From contig JALZVU010000008.1 of the NCBI GenBank assembly GCA_023301795.1, positions 1 to 64,000 on the forward strand: a DNA stretch of 64,000 nucleotides. The letters run 5' to 3'. Positions 13,715 through 23,594 of the stretch are shown piece by piece. Origin of the DNA: Granulosicoccus sp. Its GTDB lineage: Bacteria; Pseudomonadota; Gammaproteobacteria; Granulosicoccales; Granulosicoccaceae. Numbering within the stretch: the first letter of the stretch is position 1; every line of letters starts with the position of its first letter. The position numbers were made by a program, and so were the translations under genes. Below the pieces are notes generated by a model. That model was not told the origin of the DNA, did no database searches, and saw only the letters and a program-made list of their open reading frames with translations.

Positions 13715-15625
13715 TCAAGCAATCTGGCGGGCGGGCTGTTTTTTCAAATGCACCAGCAACAGCGATATGGCCGCAGGCGTAACACCCGATATTCGCGAGG
13801 CTTGTCCTATCGTGTCAGGCCTGTGTTCGCTGAACTTCTGCCGTACCTCGTTTGACAAGCCTTTTACCTCTGCGTAGTCCACCCAATCGGGCAAGGCAAT
13901 CTGTTGCTGGGTTCGCGTTTTATCGATATCTGCTTGTTGACGATCCAGATAGCCTGCGTACTTGCCTTGTATTTCCACTTGCTCTACCACCGCGGGTGAC
14001 GGCTGGTTAGCATCTGGTTCAACAATCTCCAACAGCTGGCCAAGCTTGATTTCAGGCATTTTCAACAAATCAGGAAGCCGCTTTTCGCGCTCGAACTTCA
14101 TCCCAGTTTGCTCGCACAGTAGCTTGGCTTGTGCTGTATCGGGCCTAATCCATAGGTCTTTTATATGTGTTTTCAGCTGCTCAATGGCCTCGCGTTTCTG
14201 GCTGAAAGCCTGCCAGCGCACATCGTCGACAATACCCATCTGGCGTCCGATTTCAGTAAGCCGCAAGTCAGCATTGTCTTCACGCAGCAGCAAACGATAC
14301 TCGGCACGACTGGTGAACATGCGGTAAGGCTCTCGTGTACCACGGGTAATGAGATCGTCGATGAGCACGCCAATGTAGGCTTCGTCACGACGTGGCGTCC
14401 ATGGCTCTAGGGCCTGAACCTTCCGGGCAGCGTTCAATCCAGCCATCAGCCCTTGGGCTGCCGCTTCCTCATAACCTGTGGTGCCGTTAATCTGACCGGC
14501 GAAAAACAACCCTGCTACCGACTTGGTTTCCAGTGATGCACGTAAACCGCGAGGGTCGAAAAAATCATATTCGATGGCATAGCCGGGGCGCGTGATGTGC
14601 GCTTTTTCAAAACCCTTAATCGACTGCACATACTGAATCTGGATATCAAACGGCAAACTAGTGGAGATGCCATTGGGGTACACCTCGTGTGTAGTCAGAC
14701 CTTCAGGCTCGATAAAGATTTGGTGTGAGTTCTTGTCACTGAAACGCACCACCTTATCTTCAATAGAGGGACAGTAGCGCGGCCCCACACCTTCTATATC
14801 CCCGGAAAACAAAGGAGATCGGTGCAACGCATTTCTGATCAGATCGTGCGTTTGCTCGTTGGTTTGCGTGATGTGGCAATGCACTTGCCTAGGGTGATCC
14901 TCTACGCTTCCCAGATACGAAAACACAGGCCGCGGCTCATCACCCGGCTGCGCTTGCAGAGTATCGTAGTTAATAGTGCGCCCATCGATACGAGGCGGTG
15001 TCCCTGTCTTTAGACGGCCCGTCTCGAACGGCATCTCACGCAGTCTTGCGGCCAGTGTCATAGACGGTGGATCGCCCGCCCTACCGGCCGACTGGTTGGC
15101 CTCTCCCACGTGAATTTTGCCAGCCAGAAAGGTGCCCACAGTTAGCACTACCGTGTGGGCTTTGAAGTGCACCCCCATCTGGGTAATGACACCTGAGACG
15201 CGCGACTGCTGGGAACCCGGCGAGGACTCTTCTGACAGAATCAGGTCATCCACCGCTTGTTGGAAAATCGTCAACCCGGGCTGGTTTTCCAGAATTTGCC
15301 GTATGGCTGAACGATAGATAACCCGGTCAGCTTGGGCTCTTGTGGCTCGTACTGCTGGGCCTTTGCGAGAATTGAGTGTGCGAAAGTGAATACCGGCCTT
15401 GTCTGCGGCAATCCCCATTGCGCCGCCCAAAGCATCAATTTCCTTCACCAGATGCCCTTTGCCGATGCCACCAATGGCAGGGTTACAACTCATCTGCCCC
15501 AGAGTATCAATATTGTGCGTTAACAAAAGCGTGGCGGCACCTGCGCGCGCAGAGGCAAGCGCAGCTTCGGTACCGGCGTGGCCGCCGCCAATAACAATTA
15601 CGTCAAAATGGATGGGGTACTGCAT
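13715..15625 (-). CDS. mnmG: tRNA uridine-5-carboxymethylaminomethyl(34) synthesis protein MnmG (GidA)
   Basis: 636 aa, [41 protein letters not shown]. Confidence 0.98.
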   Translation of the reverse strand: MQYPIHFDVIVIGGGHAGTEAALASARAGAATLLLTHNIDTLGQMSCNPAIGGIGKGHLVKEIDALGGAMGIAADKAGIHFRTLNSRKGPAVRATRAQADRVIYRSAIRQILENQPGLTIFQQAVDDLILSEESSPGSQQSRVSGVITQMGVHFKAHTVVLTVGTFLAGKIHVGEANQSAGRAGDPPSMTLAARLREMPFETGRLKTGTPPRIDGRTINYDTLQAQPGDEPRPVFSYLGSVEDHPRQVHCHITQTNEQTHDLIRNALHRSPLFSGDIEGVGPRYCPSIEDKVVRFSDKNSHQIFIEPEGLTTHEVYPNGISTSLPFDIQIQYVQSIKGFEKAHITRPGYAIEYDFFDPRGLRASLETKSVAGLFFAGQINGTTGYEEAAAQGLMAGLNAARKVQALEPWTPRRDEAYIGVLIDDLITRGTREPYRMFTSRAEYRLLLREDNADLRLTEIGRQMGIVDDVRWQAFSQKREAIEQLKTHIKDLWIRPDTAQAKLLCEQTGMKFEREKRLPDLLKMPEIKLGQLLEIVEPDANQPSPAVVEQVEIQGKYAGYLDRQQADIDKTRTQQQIALPDWVDYAEVKGLSNEVRQKFSEHRPDTIGQASRISGVTPAAISLLLVHLKKQPARQIA

Positions 15626-15802
15626 GGCAAAGCCCGGTTATTCACTGAATGTGGTGATTATACGGGCTATTGAGCCATGCAATCAAAAGGCTAATCGAGA
15701 GCAGCTCCACAAGTTCTCACACAAGCTTGTCAGATTGCGTTTGTAGGTCAACATCAAAACAATTCTGGTACGGTATGAAATTGCGGGTAGATAATCCAAA
15801 TC

Positions 15803-16348
15803 ATGAGCAGACAACTCTCAGATAGAGATGCTTTTTACGAAAAAATGTACTTTCATGAGTTGGCAGAGCGTGATCGCCTGGATGACCGATTTCGTACGTT
15901 ACTTACCATTGTGGTTATTGTGTTTGCCATGATCAGTTATCTGTTTAATGCCGTTGTTATCGACGATGTCTCAAACGTGCCTTTGCTATTCTGGCTGGTT
16001 TACGCCATTGCAGTTGCTTCGTTTATTGCTGCCATCACCTGTTACATCAAAGCGTGGCATAGCCAACACTACAACGCGTTTCCAATGTTGCACGACATTG
16101 AACAGTATATTGATCAGATTCAAACATATTATAGAGAGCAGACCGATGAACGTACGGCCATGCAATGGACAGAACAGGCGTTTAGCGATTACATGCGCCA
16201 GTCTTTTATTGACCATGCAAGTTTTAACGTTCGCGCAAACGATAACAAACGCTTCTGGCTGTACTACGGCAACAGCTTTATCATTAGCGCTTTCTTGTTT
16301 ACCGTAATGGCGTTTTTTCCTGTGTCACACACTTTTTTCGATCTTTAA
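15803..16348 (+). CDS. Uncharacterised membrane protein with three predicted TM segments
   Basis: 181 aa; MYFHELAERDRLDDRFRTLL motif before TM1, NVRANDNKRFWLYYGN before the last TM. Confidence 0.75.
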   Translation: MSRQLSDRDAFYEKMYFHELAERDRLDDRFRTLLTIVVIVFAMISYLFNAVVIDDVSNVPLLFWLVYAIAVASFIAAITCYIKAWHSQHYNAFPMLHDIEQYIDQIQTYYREQTDERTAMQWTEQAFSDYMRQSFIDHASFNVRANDNKRFWLYYGNSFIISAFLFTVMAFFPVSHTFFDL

Positions 16349-16455
16349 AATAAAGGCCTCAATCTTTTCACTATAAGGATTGGGTGATTTCATAAATCGG
16401 CCCTGGTTGGCATGTATTCTCGACAAGTGTAAGCCCGGCTAACGAGATATTCGTT

Positions 16456-16566
16456 ATGACAAAAAGACCTGCACCACCTCCTCCACCTCCCCCACGGATT
16501 ATTCAAATGCCGCCCAAGGCACCTGCGCCCGCAACTACACCCGACAAAGCAAAAGAGCCCCGTTGA
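16456..16566 (+). CDS. Putative 36-aa proline-rich peptide (MTKRPAPPPPPPPRIIQMPPKAPAPATTPDKAKEPR)
   Basis: ATG at 16456, TGA at 16564-16566 overlapping the TTG start of the ABC transporter; below the length threshold of the ORF track. Confidence 0.5.
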   Translation: MTKRPAPPPPPPPRIIQMPPKAPAPATTPDKAKEPR

Positions 16567-18383
16567 ACCAATCTACCCAAAAGCTTGCCTCATCCGAACA
16601 ATCAGCCCTATCCACGTTATGGCAGCTAAAACCGTTTTTGTCTGCCTACCGTGCCAGAGTGTTTGTCGCAGCATTAGCCCTGTTAGTCGCTGCAGCTGCA
16701 ACTCTTGCCATTCCATTGGCTTTTCGCTTTCTTATTGATCGGGGTTTCAGCGTCCCAGATGCGGTTAATGGTATTGAACCGGGCGACGTTAACCGTGTTT
16801 TCCTGACGCTGTTTGCGGTAGCACTGGTGCTTGCCATGGCCACTGCTATTCGCTTTTATTGCGTGTCCTGGCTGGGAGACAGAATTACCGCGGACATTCG
16901 CAAGCAGGTGTTCGCTCAGGTGCTAAAACAAGATCCCGTTTTTTTTGAAACCCTACGCACAGGGGAAGTACAGTCTCGATTATCCAGTGACACTACGCTT
17001 ATCCAGTCATTGATAGGCACCAGTATTTCTTTGGGACTGCGCAACGCATTGTTATTCATTGGTGCACTCATGCTGATGATCTGGTCGAGCCCTGCACTTG
17101 CCAGCATTATCGTTGGGTTACTGGTACTGGTTGTGGTGCCAATCCTTGTCGTTGGCAGGCGTGTGCGTAAATTATCACGCGATTCACAGGATAAATTGGC
17201 CGATACCGGTGCCTTGGCTAACGAGACGCTTAACGCCATGCAGACGGTGCAAAGCTATGTGCGCGAAGACATGGAATCACAGCGCTATGCAGATGCTGCT
17301 GATCAGGCATTTGCCACTGCTTTGCGGCGAAACCGTCATCGATCGTTTCTAACAGCTCTGGCTATTACGCTTGTATTTGGATCCATCGTGTTCGTTTTGT
17401 GGTTAGGTGCCAATGCCGTCATGGATGATCGAATGACACCGGGGCTGCTAACACAATTCATGCTCTACGCTGCCATTGTTGCCGGCTCCACAGGTGCTCT
17501 GGCTGAAGTTATCGGCGATGTACAACGTGCTGCAGGCGCAACAGAGCGACTGCTTGAGTTGATGAACGCAAAAGCTGGCATTACATCAGGGCATGGTGTT
17601 GTGCCACAAAGCGGAACAGCCGGAGCAACGGTATCACTGAACAACATCCATTTTAAATATCCAAGTCGCCCAGACACCCCTGCCCTGCAAGATGTCAGCT
17701 TTGAATTGTTACCAGGAACTACGGTTGCTCTGGTAGGACCCTCTGGTGCGGGTAAAACAACGGTTTTGCAACTGCTGCTAAGATTCTATGACCCGCAGTC
17801 GGGCACCATTGAACTGAACGGCATTCGCAGCAGCGATCTGGCGCTCGATGAGTTACGACAGGCAGTAGGACTGGTCTCGCAAGAGAGTATGGTGTTTTCT
17901 GAAAACGTGTCGAACAACATACGTTATGGAAAACTGGATGCTAGCGACGAGGAGGTATATCAAGCCGCCGCTGATGCACAGGCACTGGAATTCATCGAGC
18001 GCCTGCCCGATGGTTTTGATACCTATCTTGGCGAACGGGGTGTGCGGCTATCAGGTGGCCAACGTCAGCGACTATCCATCGCCAGAGCGCTACTGAAAAA
18101 CCCACCCTTGTTATTACTCGATGAAGCTACCAGCGCTCTGGATGCCGAAAGTGAATCTAAAGTACAGAAGGCGCTGGATAGGGCAATGAGTGGCCGTACC
18201 ACCCTTGTAATTGCACACCGGCTGGCGACTATTGTTAATGCTGATCAGATTATCGTGATGGATCAAGGGCGAGTTGTGGACTACGGTACACATTCCCAGC
18301 TACTAACGCGTGGCGGCTTGTATGCAAAGCTGGCCTCGATGCAATTTGGCCAAGCCACAAATAAATATGCTGCTATCGAATGA
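16563..18383 (+). CDS. ABC exporter, fused permease and ATPase (MsbA/multidrug type)
   Basis: 606 aa; TM half followed by GPSGAGKTTVLQLLLRFYDP Walker A, LSGGQRQRLSIARALL signature, LLLDEATSALD. Confidence 0.93.
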   Translation: MNQSTQKLASSEQSALSTLWQLKPFLSAYRARVFVAALALLVAAAATLAIPLAFRFLIDRGFSVPDAVNGIEPGDVNRVFLTLFAVALVLAMATAIRFYCVSWLGDRITADIRKQVFAQVLKQDPVFFETLRTGEVQSRLSSDTTLIQSLIGTSISLGLRNALLFIGALMLMIWSSPALASIIVGLLVLVVVPILVVGRRVRKLSRDSQDKLADTGALANETLNAMQTVQSYVREDMESQRYADAADQAFATALRRNRHRSFLTALAITLVFGSIVFVLWLGANAVMDDRMTPGLLTQFMLYAAIVAGSTGALAEVIGDVQRAAGATERLLELMNAKAGITSGHGVVPQSGTAGATVSLNNIHFKYPSRPDTPALQDVSFELLPGTTVALVGPSGAGKTTVLQLLLRFYDPQSGTIELNGIRSSDLALDELRQAVGLVSQESMVFSENVSNNIRYGKLDASDEEVYQAAADAQALEFIERLPDGFDTYLGERGVRLSGGQRQRLSIARALLKNPPLLLLDEATSALDAESESKVQKALDRAMSGRTTLVIAHRLATIVNADQIIVMDQGRVVDYGTHSQLLTRGGLYAKLASMQFGQATNKYAAIE

Positions 18384-18740
18384 TAGAGAAGGTGTTTTGT
18401 ATATCGTCTTGAATCACTGAGTAGTGTCGTTGATCAAGCGCTAAATCACCTGTTTTCCAGCAAGTCATAAAGCCAGCGAGGATCAGGCAGTAGCGCCTAG
18501 CACTGCGCTAACAACACGTGCCGGGTAGCCTGAAATCTTCTTCAAGAATGAATCTTCGCAGCAACGTCGCAGCGCGCATGTTGACCTTTGGCGGGGATAG
18601 GCTTTCACCCGCGATTTTTTCGAAATAGACTTTGGGCTGGCGAAGTAAAGTGACTCAGCAGGATCCATTGCCACGAACGTTTGCAGCAGCGAAAACGGAC
18701 CAGCAGATACGCCTTCGCGGAAATACATCTAAAAAGGTGC

Positions 18741-19110
18741 TCATGACATTCCCGTGTTTTTGCCTTCCGCCAATCGGGCTTTGATTTCTATCAAGGCCGA
18801 GTGAAGCGTCTCCTCCAGCACTTCTTTAGGCGGCAATTCTGTCCAGTATTCTGCCATCATGATGTTGTCTTTTTGCAGATTCATCAGTTCGACTTGTTCG
18901 GTACCCGCCTCCGCACAGAGAATCAGGCCAATGGGTGACGCTTCATTCGGCTGACGTTCGTACTTATAATGCGCTGTTGACCGAAGCGACCGCCTGAGAC
19001 TTTCCGCGCGAAATAAAGCCCCGCAAATCTGTCAATAGATCCGGCGAATTCTGAGCAGCATTATCGAATGGGGTGAGATCGTCGTTCATGGTGTGGTTGT
19101 GCAGTGACTC
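18741..19110 (-). pseudogene. Decayed DUF1016/YhcG-family PDDEXK nuclease gene: N-terminal piece joined out of frame to C-terminal piece
   Basis: N-part MNDDLTPFDNAAQNSPDLLTDLRGFISRGKSQAVASVNSAL (within ORF 18964..19230), then in another frame HYKYERQPNEASPIGLILCAEAGTEQVELMNLQKDNIMMAEYWTELPPKEVLEETLHSALIEIKARLAEGKNTGMS* ending at 18741. Confidence 0.75.
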
Positions 19111-19195
19111 GTAAATGTAACTGGGTTGGACGATTATTTTCTCGAGGCAGGCAGATTTGATGTTTTTCAGTTGGGTGGTGTGTTTGGAGATTAGC

Positions 19196-20545
19196 TTATT
19201 TTCCAACACAAAAATTTGAAAATATCTCACCCAGCAAATCTTCGCTGTCGAAGCGACCAGTAATCTGTTCTAACGCTTGCTGTGCAATGCGTAGCTCCTC
19301 AGCTGCAAGTTCTGGCATCTGGTTTTCTTCCAGACGCAGCAGCGCATCACTGGCAGCCTGTCGTGCAGATTCGATAGCATCAACATGACGCCTGCGTGCA
19401 ATGTAGACGCCTTCCATCTGGTCGTCATGACCCGATAGCGCCAATAGATGCTGACGTAGCACATCGATACCTTGTCCGGTCTTGGCGGATACACTCAAGG
19501 TTGCATCGTATTCACTAATCAATCCTTGAAGCTCTTCACTGTTCATAAGATCAGCTTTGTTCAGCACTATACTCAATCGGCTCTTTGCAACAAAAGGAAG
19601 AACTGGCATCACAGGTGCAGAGGCATCAAGAATTATCAGTACATGATCCGCCTCATCGACTGCCTTGCGAGCACGTTCGATACCTAGTTTTTCAACAGGA
19701 TCATTGGTCTCACGTACACCTGCAGTATCAATAACATGCAGCGGCACACCGTCTATCGTTATGTCAGCTTTGAGCACATCACGTGTGGTACCGGCAATGT
19801 CTGTCACTATCGCCGCTTCATCGCCTGCCAGATGGTTGAGTAAACTAGATTTACCCGCGTTTGTGGTACCGGCGATGACCACGTTCAAACCGTCGCGGAG
19901 TCGTTGCCCTTGCGACGCCCGTGACAGGAGAAGATCAAATTGTTCCACAAGTGATTGGGCACGTGTCTGCAGATGGGGATCATCGAGAAAGTCAATTTCC
20001 TCTTCACTGAAATCCAGCGCTGCCTCCAGCCAGACACGTAACGCAATCAACTCTTCGTTGATCACCTGTACCTGTTGCGACAATTCACCACGCATCGCGC
20101 GTACTGCCGCACGCGCAGCCGCTGCACTACTACTTTCTATGAGATCGCTGATCGCTTCAGCTTGTGCAAGATCCAGCTTGTCGTTGTGGAATGCTCGCTC
20201 CGAGAATTCACCGGGGCGTGCCGCTCTGGCACCCAGTTCGATCACGCGAGTCAACAGTAGATCGAGGATAACTGCACCACCGTGCCCTTGTAACTCAAGC
20301 ACGTCTTCACCCGTAAATGAGTGTGGAGCACAAAACAATATTGCCAGGCCCTCATCGATAACGGCTTGTTGCTTATCGAGGAAAGGCAAATAGTGGGCGT
20401 GGCGGTTGTTCAGCTGGACGCCAGTAATGTATTGCGCAATAGCGCGTACGTCAGGGCCACTGATACGCACAATACCGATTCCGGCCTTACCTGCGCCAGT
20501 GGCTATCGCTGCAATGGTATCAGTAGACCCGGTGTGGTCGTTCAC
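19196..20545 (-). CDS. mnmE: tRNA uridine-5-carboxymethylaminomethyl(34) synthesis GTPase MnmE (TrmE)
   Basis: DTIAAIATGAGKAGIGIVRISGP, GTTNAGKSSLLN G1, DIAGTTRD, C-terminal FCVGK*; GTG start at 20545 preferred over the longer ORF (20650), which runs through a terminator. Confidence 0.95.
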   Translation of the reverse strand: MNDHTGSTDTIAAIATGAGKAGIGIVRISGPDVRAIAQYITGVQLNNRHAHYLPFLDKQQAVIDEGLAILFCAPHSFTGEDVLELQGHGGAVILDLLLTRVIELGARAARPGEFSERAFHNDKLDLAQAEAISDLIESSSAAAARAAVRAMRGELSQQVQVINEELIALRVWLEAALDFSEEEIDFLDDPHLQTRAQSLVEQFDLLLSRASQGQRLRDGLNVVIAGTTNAGKSSLLNHLAGDEAAIVTDIAGTTRDVLKADITIDGVPLHVIDTAGVRETNDPVEKLGIERARKAVDEADHVLIILDASAPVMPVLPFVAKSRLSIVLNKADLMNSEELQGLISEYDATLSVSAKTGQGIDVLRQHLLALSGHDDQMEGVYIARRRHVDAIESARQAASDALLRLEENQMPELAAEELRIAQQALEQITGRFDSEDLLGEIFSNFCVGK

Positions 20546-20570
20546 GTGCTGAGATAGATTGGTGCAGAGC

Positions 20571-20627
20571 AAAAAACCTGTTTGTTCGGCAGATTCAAAC
20601 GGGAACTCCCGGAAGATAACAAACAGG
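20571..20627 (-). terminator. Rho-independent terminator downstream of yidC
   Basis: cctgtttgtt (20577-20586) pairs with aacaaacagg (20618-20627); T6 on the minus strand at 20576-20571; inner cgggaactcccgg mini-stem. Confidence 0.75.
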
Positions 20628-20632
20628 CGAAT

Positions 20633-20669
20633 GACTGGATCGTGATGCAATCCGCATCACGATCCAGTC
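20633..20669 (-). other. Perfect 16-bp hairpin just after the yidC stop codon
   Basis: gactggatcgtgatgc-aatcc-gcatcacgatccagtc. Confidence 0.9.
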
Positions 20670-20683
20670 TGATAGCACAACAC

Positions 20684-22363
20684 TCACGTCTTTTTCTTAT
20701 TGCTCTCACCAAGAACGTGGCGTGTGATGTAGTACTGCTGCGCGATGGACAATGTATTGTTGACCACCCAGTACAGCACCAGCCCTGCAGGGAAAAAGGC
20801 GAAGAATACGCCAAAGATCAATGGCAGGAATTGAAACACTTTCGCCTGAATAGGATCTACAGGGGCCGGGTTAAGCTTTTGCTGGAAGTACATTGTGGCT
20901 GCCATAATAATAGGCAGTATAAAAAACGGATCTTTAATAGAGAGATCCTGAATCCACAACATGAACGGTGCCTGGCGTAGTTCCACACTTTCTAGCAACG
21001 TCCAGTAGAGCGCAATAAACACCGGTATCTGGATAATCATAGGCAGACAGCCACCTAACGGATTAACCTTTTCCTTCTTATACAGCTCCATGGTGGCCTG
21101 CCCCATCTTGGCGCGATCATCACCATGACGCTCTTTCAGCGAAGCAAGCTTGGGCTGTAGTAACTTCATCCGGGCCATAGAGCGGTAACTGGCCTCAGAT
21201 AGTTTGTAGAACACCGCCTTGATGATGAATGTCGTGAAGATAATGGCCCATCCCCAGTTTCCAATAAAACCGTGAATGGTCTTCAAAACCCAAAACAAAG
21301 GTTGAGCGATGATGGTCAACCATCCAAAATCAACCGTAAGTTCCAGATGTTCAGCTACAGCGTGAAGCTTGTCCTGTATTTTAGGGCCTATGAACGCTGT
21401 GGAACTGAAAGTACCCTGTCCGCCTGCAGGCACCACCTGACTTGCTGACACCATACCAATGAGATAACGGTTTTCATTTGCAAGGTGTCTGGAATAGGCT
21501 GTGTTGACTTCACCATCAGCAGGAACCCAGGCAGCTGCAAAGTAATGTTGAATCATGGCTACCCAACCATCAGTGGCCGAAACATTCAGATTCTCGTCTT
21601 CCATATCGCCGAAACTTACCTTCGAATAACGATCTTCCTCGTTGCTGACGACCGCGCCGATGTACGTATTAACGAATTGCTGTTTTTCGTCACTTGTCCC
21701 AGGCTTTCGCTTGAGTTGGCGATACTGATTAACCGTCCAATCTGAAGCGGATCCGTTTTCCACCAGATAATCGACGTTTACTTCGTAGCTACCTCGAGTA
21801 AACGTTAGTGTTTTGGTGACCTTTATGCCTGAATCGGATTGCCAGACAAAAGGGATAGCCAATGTGGTTTGACCATCTGCCAGTTCAAACGCATCGCCGT
21901 CTACCTGCATTAACTCTTTATGAGTCGGGGCAGCCTCACCGGTACGGGCTTGCAATCCTGACTCCGCTACCAGGTAATGAGTTGGATCATCACTCATCAA
22001 TAGGAACCTTGAGTCTGGTTGCTCTATGGAGATTGGATAATCTTTTAGCTCGATCTTAGTGATCGTAGCACCCAGTGTACTGATTGCACCCTCTATAACA
22101 TCTGTGCTGACAGTGACAGTTCTGGCTTCAGGATTCTGCGTAAGCACCTCAACCGGGGCAGACGGCCCGGCGACTGCATTCGGAAGATCCGCCGCATTGG
22201 GCATCGCTTCATCACCTGAATCAGTCTGGGCAGTGGCGCCTGGTACAGCAGTTTCGGTTCTTACTACCTGAGCAGGCGCATGGTAATCCTGCATCCAAGT
22301 CTGATAAATAATAAGACTTAAAAAGCCAAAGGCCAAATACAAAAGCAGTCGTTGCGTTTCCAT
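20684..22363 (-). CDS. yidC: Membrane protein insertase YidC
   Basis: 559 aa; [28 protein letters not shown]-terminal 60KD IMP insertase region. Confidence 0.98.
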   Translation of the reverse strand: METQRLLLYLAFGFLSLIIYQTWMQDYHAPAQVVRTETAVPGATAQTDSGDEAMPNAADLPNAVAGPSAPVEVLTQNPEARTVTVSTDVIEGAISTLGATITKIELKDYPISIEQPDSRFLLMSDDPTHYLVAESGLQARTGEAAPTHKELMQVDGDAFELADGQTTLAIPFVWQSDSGIKVTKTLTFTRGSYEVNVDYLVENGSASDWTVNQYRQLKRKPGTSDEKQQFVNTYIGAVVSNEEDRYSKVSFGDMEDENLNVSATDGWVAMIQHYFAAAWVPADGEVNTAYSRHLANENRYLIGMVSASQVVPAGGQGTFSSTAFIGPKIQDKLHAVAEHLELTVDFGWLTIIAQPLFWVLKTIHGFIGNWGWAIIFTTFIIKAVFYKLSEASYRSMARMKLLQPKLASLKERHGDDRAKMGQATMELYKKEKVNPLGGCLPMIIQIPVFIALYWTLLESVELRQAPFMLWIQDLSIKDPFFILPIIMAATMYFQQKLNPAPVDPIQAKVFQFLPLIFGVFFAFFPAGLVLYWVVNNTLSIAQQYYITRHVLGESNKKKT

Positions 22364-22644
22364 TACTGATTCAGTGTTTTTTGTCGTTGATGAGATGCTT
22401 GATTCTGATCGTCTGATGTTAGCTCGTTGCCGATTGGCAAACCAACACCTGGCACAGGATCATAGCCCCCTGGATGAAAAGGATGACATTTGCAAATACG
22501 TCGCAACGCCATAATGCTTCCTGTTTTTGTGCCGTGGCATTCTATGGCTTCAGCAGCATAGGCCGAACAGGAGGGAAGAAATCTGCACCTTGGAGGTAGC
22601 ACTGGACTAATCCAGCGTCGGTAGAAACCTATCAGACGTAGCAT
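22363..22644 (-). CDS. yidD: Membrane protein insertion efficiency factor YidD
   Basis: [38 protein letters not shown]...[16 protein letters not shown] track start is 22680 but this internal Met fits the family. Confidence 0.93.
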   Translation of the reverse strand: MLRLIGFYRRWISPVLPPRCRFLPSCSAYAAEAIECHGTKTGSIMALRRICKCHPFHPGGYDPVPGVGLPIGNELTSDDQNQASHQRQKTLNQ

Positions 22645-22779
22645 CCGATCATTATCGCCTGTTTTTGTCGTTAGCGGCACGATTTAGACCACGAACAATT
22701 AGCATGTTGACGATCGATGGTCGGCAATCGAAGCGGTATGATCTTTCAAACGAAACGTGAAACGCATCTAGTACCGCGA

Positions 22780-23187
22780 TCAGGTGCGACTCAGCAGCGC
22801 CTCAAGAGAGCCGCGCAATACGCTGCTATCCGTTTTGACGGTCTCATCCCTGTTCATTACCACGAGCTGCTTGCCGCACAACATGCTGGAACGCGCTCTG
22901 AAAGTTTCGCGCACGAGCCTCTTGAGTCGGTTTCTATCGACCGCCCGTTTAGCCCGCTTTTTCGCAATCGCTAGTCCAAGCCTCGGTGTCGAACAATCGC
23001 TGCTGTGCACCAATATAGTCCAATACCGGTCTGACACTCGTTTACTTTTTTTGAAAACCACAGAATAATCCGCAGCCGTCAAGAGCCTATGCTTTCTAGG
23101 AAAGCCGTGTATTGACTCAGAGCTGCCCATGATATTCCTGCCGTCTTGCACTGCTGAATTGCTTGCGCTTTTCAGTTGGCCCGACAT
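22780..23187 (-). CDS. rnpA: Ribonuclease P protein component
   Basis: FPRKHRLLTAADYSVVFKKSKRVSDRYWTILV...RLGLAIAKKRAKRAVDRNRLKRLVRETFR; exact start uncertain. Confidence 0.95.
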   Translation of the reverse strand: MSGQLKSASNSAVQDGRNIMGSSESIHGFPRKHRLLTAADYSVVFKKSKRVSDRYWTILVHSSDCSTPRLGLAIAKKRAKRAVDRNRLKRLVRETFRARSSMLCGKQLVVMNRDETVKTDSSVLRGSLEALLSRT

Positions 23188-23233
23188 TCGGTAGTGTGAG
23201 CCTATAGAATAGGCTCAGCACGATCAGACTGAA

Positions 23234-23368
23234 TTAAGCGCTAAGTCTGGCGCGACCCTTACGACGACGTGAAGCCAATACTGCTCGTCCGCCACGAGTT
23301 GCCTTGCGGGCACGAAACCCATGGGTGCGGGCGCGTTTGATTTTACTAGGCTGATATGTTCTTTTCAT
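23234..23368 (-). CDS. rpmH: 50S ribosomal protein L34
   Basis: 44 aa [44 protein letters not shown] translated by hand; too short for the ORF track. Confidence 0.97.
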   Translation of the reverse strand: MKRTYQPSKIKRARTHGFRARKATRGGRAVLASRRRKGRARLSA

Positions 23369-23594
23369 TATTACAATGCTCTTCGGTAACGCGCAGCGCC
23401 ACAGGTTCTTGTATCGAACCCGCGATAGTAGAGTGTATTTTGTAGTACGTCAACACTCACTGTATAGAAAACCGAGAATAGAAAAAATTTCTGTTGTAAC
23501 TGATTACTAACCGTAAGAAAAAAGTTCTAGAATTTCTGTATGCGCAGACGTTATTCGCGTAAGGTTCAGGCCCCCTTTTGCTGTCGCTGCGCCA

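Noticed and set aside
19665-20393. 242-aa plus-strand ORF within mnmE
   Set aside because: Ser/Arg-rich antisense shadow of the conserved mnmE frame.
20546-20650. N-terminal extension of the mnmE ORF (MHHDPVIRLFVIFREFPFESAEQTGF...)
   Set aside because: Runs through the hairpin and T-run of an intrinsic terminator; MnmE proteins begin close to DTIAAIAT.
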